NCBI RefSeq assembly: GCF_000336675.1
Contig: NZ_AOMB01000003.1
Location: 62,001 to 126,000, forward strand
Direction: 5' to 3'
DNA: 64,000 nucleotides
Source: Halococcus hamelinensis 100A6
GTDB lineage: Archaea > Halobacteriota > Halobacteria > Halobacteriales > Halococcaceae
Shown: piece by piece, positions 60,020-64,000 of the stretch
Position numbering within the stretch: the first letter of the stretch is position 1
Layout: the number at the start of each line of letters is the position of its first letter
Notes under the pieces: generated by a model
What the model saw: only the letters and a program-made list of their open reading frames with translations
What the model was told of the DNA's origin: nothing
Databases searched by the model: none
Translations under genes and position numbers: made by a program

Positions 60020-60475
60020 ATGTACAACCGGATCCTGCTTGCCACCGATGGAACGATCGCATCGGCGAATGCCGAATCCCATGCTATAGACCTTGCAGCG
60101 ACTCACGATGCCGACCTGTACGTGCTTTACGTTGTCGACGAGAGCGTCTATACAGCATACAGCGGCGACGAGTACGTCAATGAGGCGGAAGGACCGGAGC
60201 ATGGCCTCACGGAACACGGGCAGGAGACGCTCGATAGGGTACACGCTGTCGCAAACGACAATGGCGTCGAGTTCGTCGAGACGCTCAGACACGGTGGGCC
60301 AGTCAAAACCATCATCGAATACGGCGATGACCAAGACGTAGATCTAATCGTTCTCGGAACGAAACATCGTTCGGCGGAGTACCGCGCGCTCCTCGGCAGC
60401 GTCACCGACCGCGTGCTCAGGTTGACGGCTCGACCGACACTTGTAATTAAAACTGAAGCTGATAGCAGAGAATAG
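60020..60475 (+). CDS. Universal stress protein, single domain
   Basis: A 151-residue Usp: MYNRILLATDGTIASANAES, DLYVLYVVDESVYTAYSGDE and DVDLIVLGTKHRSAEYRALL GSVTDR. The ATP loop reads GTKHRS, so ATP binding may be altered. ATG 60020 agrees with family start. Confidence 0.9.
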   Translation: MYNRILLATDGTIASANAESHAIDLAATHDADLYVLYVVDESVYTAYSGDEYVNEAEGPEHGLTEHGQETLDRVHAVANDNGVEFVETLRHGGPVKTIIEYGDDQDVDLIVLGTKHRSAEYRALLGSVTDRVLRLTARPTLVIKTEADSRE

Positions 60476-60533
60476 AATCCCAGTGGGAGTCAGAAATGGC
60501 AGCGAACATCGATACGACCTTTTTCGGGCGTAA

Positions 60534-60776
60534 CTCGGCGTCGCGATGGGCGGCGCAGGGACCGACGTCGCCCTCGACACTGCCAACGTAGTGCTGATGG
60601 GCGACGACCTCAGCAAGATCCCCTACGTTCTCGGCCTCGGACGCAAGACCCGCCGAACGCTCACTATCAATCTCGCCATCGCCTTCGGCGCGGGTATGAG
60701 CACGCTTGTGATCGGATTAGTATCGTCCCAAGCCTCTCTGAGAGAGATCTCTCCTTGGGTCAATACGCTGCTCTAG
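60534..60776 (+). pseudogene. C-terminal fragment of a heavy-metal P-type ATPase
   Basis: The frame enters with LGVAMGGAGTDVALDTANVV, then LMGDDLSKIPYVLGLGRKTR and TLTINLAIAFGAG: the hinge motif and following TM entry of P1B-type ATPases. An in-frame stop (TAA) lies just upstream and the sequence after FGAG changes (MSTLVIGLVSSQASLREI) to unrelated residues. The catalytic DKTG and metal sites are absent, so it is a dead fragment. Confidence 0.7.
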
Positions 60777-60951
60777 TCCGAGTGATTGGAAGTGTCGCCT
60801 TCGTCGGTATCGGTCTCTACGTTACGTGGTACACCCTGCGGTCATTTGGATTCATATCAGTCGGTTCATCTCTGGGTTAACAGCGTGTCTATAGTACGTT
60901 TCGCTACTATATTCGGATGGGTCACAAAGAGACTGAGTGCCTCTATTTGGC

Positions 60952-61722
60952 TCACTCAATATCATCCCAAGCACCGACATCGCTTCGGCGGAGTTCACCC
61001 GTGGCCTGCCAGACACGTGGCCGAAATGTGATCCCAGCGAGGAGCGCATAGAACCCTCCGATGAAGGTAATCACAATCCAGCCTGGTAGCATGCCGATTG
61101 CGGCGCTTGCAGGCCAATTCTGCCCCCCTGAGATGAAGTGAATTCGGACCAGCCAGGCTACGAGTAGTACCGTAACTAAGGGAAGGTATACTCGGCGAAG
61201 CCGATGTGCAATTGCTTCCTCATAGGAGATTTTCGTCCGGGGTACCCGATAGTCACGTGAGAGTCGCGGACGCCAATCCGGGTCTTCAATCCCCTGCGAT
61301 GGGTCGAGCGAGTATGCGAACACATTCCGCTGGAGGATTCGAACTCGAGAGCGCCACATATCGTATCCCCGATAGCGACGGGCCTCAATGATGAGGAAGA
61401 CCGTCACCATCACAACACCCACGAGAATAAGGTAGTGTGGCTGATCCGAACCCGAGAACGCATACGTAAGAATGGCTGCAATGAGCGTTACCGCCCAATT
61501 TGAGGTTCGATCGAGACGCTCACGCCAGAGCTTCATCCGGTGGATCTCACCTCGATAGAGGTGTGCCATCGCCGATCCAGGTGCACTCGACTCCTCAAAG
61601 AATCCTCGGCCCATCGTCCGGGCCTCTTCACTTACTGCATCAAATGAGGTATCCTGGTCATATTCATTCTCCTCTGAGTTTGAGTCACCGTCTTCTCTTG
61701 AATTTGATTGCGAGTCACTCAT
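60952..61722 (-). CDS. DUF2270 membrane protein
   Basis: A 256-residue protein from ATG 61722. An acidic start (about 1-40) is followed by the DUF2270 core: MAHLYRGEIHRMKLWRERLD, RTSNWAVTLIAAILTYAFSG, EARRYRGYDMWRSRVRILQR and, further on, two TM segments and TFRPRVWQATGELRR. Four TM helices in total. Function unknown, widespread in haloarchaea. Confidence 0.9.
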   Translation of the reverse strand: MSDSQSNSREDGDSNSEENEYDQDTSFDAVSEEARTMGRGFFEESSAPGSAMAHLYRGEIHRMKLWRERLDRTSNWAVTLIAAILTYAFSGSDQPHYLILVGVVMVTVFLIIEARRYRGYDMWRSRVRILQRNVFAYSLDPSQGIEDPDWRPRLSRDYRVPRTKISYEEAIAHRLRRVYLPLVTVLLVAWLVRIHFISGGQNWPASAAIGMLPGWIVITFIGGFYALLAGITFRPRVWQATGELRRSDVGAWDDIE

Positions 61723-61804
61723 CAGATGTGAGAATTTCATATGAGGCTTCTTCTGTGGGTATGTTATTCGCGTAAGTTGTCATTTAATGCCTTCTATGGT
61801 AGTA

Positions 61805-62191
61805 TTATAGCGAGTCAAGAACGCGCTCGAATCGGTCCGAAACATCCATCGCTATCGAGCTAAGATTTGAATTGTCAGTAACTCCAATGAGCTGATTCGG
61901 GTCGATCGCACTCACGATAACCTGCTTATCGTCTTTTTCGTAGACAATGACATTACATGGAAGAAGTGCCCCGAGTTCAGGCTCCTCTTCAAGGCCCTGG
62001 TAAGCTAGTTCGGGGTTGCATGCTCCGAGGATCCGATACTGGCGGAATTCCTCATTGAGCTTCTCCGCGAATGTCGCCTGCACATCAATGTCACAGAGAA
62101 CGCCAAACCCTTCGTTTTCGAGCGCGCTGATCGTCTGTTCGATGACGTCGTTGAACTGTCCGTCTACCTGTTTCTGCGTTGTGTAACTCAT
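61805..62191 (-). CDS. DUF302 protein
   Basis: A 128-residue protein: ALENEGFGVLCDIDVQATFA, YRILGACNPELAYQGLEEEP, LLPCNVIVYEKDDKQVIVSA, all typical of DUF302. The family is of unknown function, often near sulfur genes. It lies 42 bp after the DsrE-like gene on the same strand. Confidence 0.9.
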   Translation of the reverse strand: MSYTTQKQVDGQFNDVIEQTISALENEGFGVLCDIDVQATFAEKLNEEFRQYRILGACNPELAYQGLEEEPELGALLPCNVIVYEKDDKQVIVSAIDPNQLIGVTDNSNLSSIAMDVSDRFERVLDSL

Positions 62192-62233
62192 GGCAATTGG
62201 GTCTTGGTCGTGTATCTGTTCGGTGAGTGGAAC

Positions 62234-62842
62234 TCAGACGAGTAGTTGGACATCGGCGCTGGCCATACGCTGGAGCGCCGTTGCAGCGCCGACACCGGTT
62301 TCGACCCCGTCATAGAACTCCTCTTCGTCGTAATCCATGAGGTCGATAGTCATCTGACAGGCCTGTAGGTCGACACCCTGGTCAATCGAGACATCGATGA
62401 GCTCTTCGATGGTCGCTGTTCCGTTGTCGGCAATTTTCCTGTTCATCATCTTCGTCGCCATTGAGTCCATCCCTGGGAGCGATGCGATAGCGTTCGGTAC
62501 TGGCATGCTGGGATTCCCCACCGCTGAGAGTTTGAGGTTCTTCGACTTTTCCTCATGGAGAATATCCAGCCCCCAGAACGTATGGAACACTGTGACATCC
62601 CAACCGAAGGCAGCGGCCGTCGAGGCGAGGATGAGTGGCGGATACGCCATATCCAGCGTTCCCTTCGTCGACACGATTACCATCGACGTCTCATCGTCAG
62701 CGATGTCAGCTTTGACGTCCGCGAGTTCTTCCCGTAGCTCTTGGACCTCTGTAGCGAGTTCTGCCGCGGACAAGTCTTCAGGCGCGTCAACCGGCTCAGC
62801 TGTTTCCTGATTATCCGAAGTTTCCGATATATCCGTACTCAT
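62234..62842 (-). CDS. DsrE/DsrF-like sulfur-carrier family protein
   Basis: A 202-residue protein. The N-terminal 55 residues are an acidic coiled region; then the DsrE-type fold: SMVIVSTKGTLDMAYPPLIL, GWDVTVFHTFWGLDILHEEK, and the Cys in VDLQACQMTIDLMDY, which in this family can carry a persulfide. ATG overlaps the TusA-gene stop by 4 nt, so the two are co-translated. Cytoplasmic. Confidence 0.88.
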   Translation of the reverse strand: MSTDISETSDNQETAEPVDAPEDLSAAELATEVQELREELADVKADIADDETSMVIVSTKGTLDMAYPPLILASTAAAFGWDVTVFHTFWGLDILHEEKSKNLKLSAVGNPSMPVPNAIASLPGMDSMATKMMNRKIADNGTATIEELIDVSIDQGVDLQACQMTIDLMDYDEEEFYDGVETGVGAATALQRMASADVQLLV

Positions 62843-63084
62843 TCTGTTTTGCGCGCGTAGTGTTTGAAGACGTCCCCGTCTTCGACCTGCTCGAGGAGTT
62901 CGACACCTTCGGTCGTCTCTGCCCAGCCGGCGATGTCGCTCATGCTCCCGGAATCAGTAGCGAGCACCTCCAGCACCTCGCCTTCTTTCAGGTCATCGAT
63001 AGCGCCTTTCGTCTTTACGACAGGCATTGGACACGATTCGCCTTTCACGTCGAGAGTTTCGGAGACAGTGTATTCCGTATTCAT
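62839..63084 (-). CDS. TusA-family sulfurtransferase
   Basis: An 81-residue protein with the persulfide-carrying CPMPVVKTKGAI motif at about residue 18 after ETLDVKGES, then GEVLEVLATDSGS. It transfers sulfur as a protein persulfide. It is the first gene of the minus-strand sulfur cluster, divergent from the rhodanese-MBL gene. Confidence 0.92.
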   Translation of the reverse strand: MNTEYTVSETLDVKGESCPMPVVKTKGAIDDLKEGEVLEVLATDSGSMSDIAGWAETTEGVELLEQVEDGDVFKHYARKTE

Positions 63085-63254
63085 TCTGAATTAGCCCGTT
63101 TTGTAGTGGGCTCACTCCACAATATTACTGGGTGACTGAAAAGTGTGTCGATTCTTGGGTAATCAGCGCACTATTCTAAGAGAGAATTAAGGCATAGATC
63201 GTCTTTAGGTTGACTTCACGCGTATCTGAACACATGTATCGGTAGCTGTATTGC

Positions 63255-63271
63255 AGTAATTTTGAATTACT
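63255..63271. promoter_or_regulatory. Perfect 7-3-7 palindrome in the sulfur-cluster divergent region
   Basis: AGTAATT TTG AATTACT, whose arms are exact reverse complements, lies 10 bp before the TATA-like box of the plus-strand gene. Candidate operator shared by both divergent units. Confidence 0.55.
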
Positions 63272-63280
63272 ATGCGAACC

Positions 63281-63288
63281 CTTATACG
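63281..63288 (+). promoter_or_regulatory. TATA-like box of the rhodanese-MBL gene
   Basis: CTTATACG lies 27-34 nt before the ATG at 63315. A GGGAGGT ribosome site is also present just before the start codon. Confidence 0.55.
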
Positions 63289-63314
63289 AAAGGATGGGAT
63301 ATTGGGAGGTACAG

Positions 63315-64000
63315 ATGGACGCTCCGGAATCGAACACGGAAGTAGAATCGATCCCACCTGAAGAAGTCAAGCAACGCATCGATAACGGCGAGCACGTCGA
63401 TATCCTCGATGCGCGTGCCGAAAGCGAGTTTGAGGAGTGGCAAATAGACGGTGATAACGTCGAAATCGTCAATATTCCCTACTTCGAACTGCTTGAGGGA
63501 GTCAGCGACGAACAACTCGAGCGCATTCCAAAAGGCGATCCAACCATCGTTGTCTGCGCGAAGGGTGGCTCAAGCGAGTACGTCGCTGGTCAACTTCTTG
63601 AGGAAGGAGTGAACGCCGCGAACCTTGGAGCTGGCATGAAGGGTTGGGCGCGGATCTACGAGTATCGCGAGCTCGAGGTTGATACCGAGGCAACGGTTGC
63701 CCAGTATCAACGTCCCTCCAGTGGTTGTCTGGCGTATATGGTCGTCAGTGACGGCGAGGCTGCCGTCATCGATCCTCTGCGAGCGTTTGTCGATGACTAC
63801 ATTGCTGACGCGCGAGCGATGGGTGCGGAGATTAGATATGCGGTCGACACTCATATCCACGCTGATCACGTTAGCGGCGTTCGCGAACTCGCTGCCGAGA
63901 CAGGCGCACGTGTTGTCCTCCCTGAACCCGCAGTTGAGCGTGGTATTGAGTACGATATTGACTACCAGACGGTCACCGATGGTGACGCGCTCTCGGTCGG
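63315..64000 (+). CDS. Rhodanese-metallo-beta-lactamase fusion (persulfide dioxygenase-like), runs off the window
   Basis: At least 228 residues. The rhodanese domain comes first (about 10-120: EEVKQRIDNGEHVDILDARA, VVCAKGGSSEYVAGQL with the active-site Cys), then an MBL domain with VDTHIHADHVSGVRELA near residue 180. The order rhodanese then MBL is seen in persulfide-handling enzymes; it should oxidise or transfer sulfane sulfur. Start ATG follows GGGAGGT by 4 nt. The end is outside the window. Confidence 0.88.
   Translation, partial: MDAPESNTEVESIPPEEVKQRIDNGEHVDILDARAESEFEEWQIDGDNVEIVNIPYFELLEGVSDEQLERIPKGDPTIVVCAKGGSSEYVAGQLLEEGVNAANLGAGMKGWARIYEYRELEVDTEATVAQYQRPSSGCLAYMVVSDGEAAVIDPLRAFVDDYIADARAMGAEIRYAVDTHIHADHVSGVRELAAETGARVVLPEPAVERGIEYDIDYQTVTDGDALSV

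Noticed and set aside
61334-61346. GGATTCGAAC, a tRNA T-arm-like string
   Set aside because: It lies inside the DUF2270 coding sequence with no cloverleaf around it; no tRNA was found in the window.

Overview
The window is haloarchaeal (class Halobacteria): GC-rich coding DNA in the core stretches, acidic protein sequences, many ATGA/GTGA start-stop overlaps, and archaeal families such as TFB, Bat-type HTH regulators, Mre11-Rad50, a DacZ-type diadenylate cyclase and GdhB. The genus cannot be fixed from the sequence alone.

Left part (1-20.1 kb), chromosomal in character. At 0.3-5.1 kb a two-winged-helix regulator and a DUF2071 gene occur twice in the same order, looking like a tandem block duplication. 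At 5.5-12.7 kb lies a minus-strand operon read mre11 > rad50 > zinc-ribbon protein, followed by a metallo-beta-lactamase-fold nuclease-like gene and a small hypothetical gene. At 12.8-16.7 kb are small membrane proteins, a lipoprotein and a winged-helix regulator. At 16.8-17.2 kb six degenerate about 30-nt repeats with 34-40 nt spacing look like an orphan, decaying CRISPR array without cas genes. At 17.3-19.8 kb follow eight small membrane-protein genes; six copies (five here, one at 25.2 kb, counting the weak first one) carry the same ATTYTTGTGGGATG-like element with its last base exactly 18 nt before the ATG.

20.1-28.8 kb is mosaic. A gene whose 5' end is missing (20.1-21.1 kb) abuts a lower-GC block with an HNH endonuclease carrying homing-associated repeats, two direct copies of a 24-bp near-palindromic operator, a small wHTH protein, a HTH plus possible TumE-like toxin pair, and a truncated HicB-like gene. 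Next come a DUF4326 protein, a Bat-like regulator, a stand-alone NuoCD, and a chimeric junction between a formate/nitrite-transporter fragment and an XRE regulator.

28.9-46.3 kb: a large multi-sensor Bat-type regulator, rubrerythrin-like protein plus glutamate dehydrogenase, an MFS transporter, a short-chain dehydrogenase, a CaCA cation exchanger, then a long minus-strand operon for an Mrp-type sodium/proton antiporter (E, F, G, a DUF4040 subunit, B, C and three D-type subunits) ending in a small conserved haloarchaeal protein and an Lrp/AsnC regulator.

46.4-64 kb is a stress-type region with at least six intact universal stress protein genes, two broken ones, two transposase remnants, several frameshifted or truncated genes, a TFB paralogue, a c-di-AMP synthase and two FMN-binding proteins. 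It ends in a sulfur-handling cluster (TusA, DsrE-like, DUF302, and a divergent rhodanese-MBL protein running off the window) with a perfect 7-3-7 palindrome in the shared promoter region.
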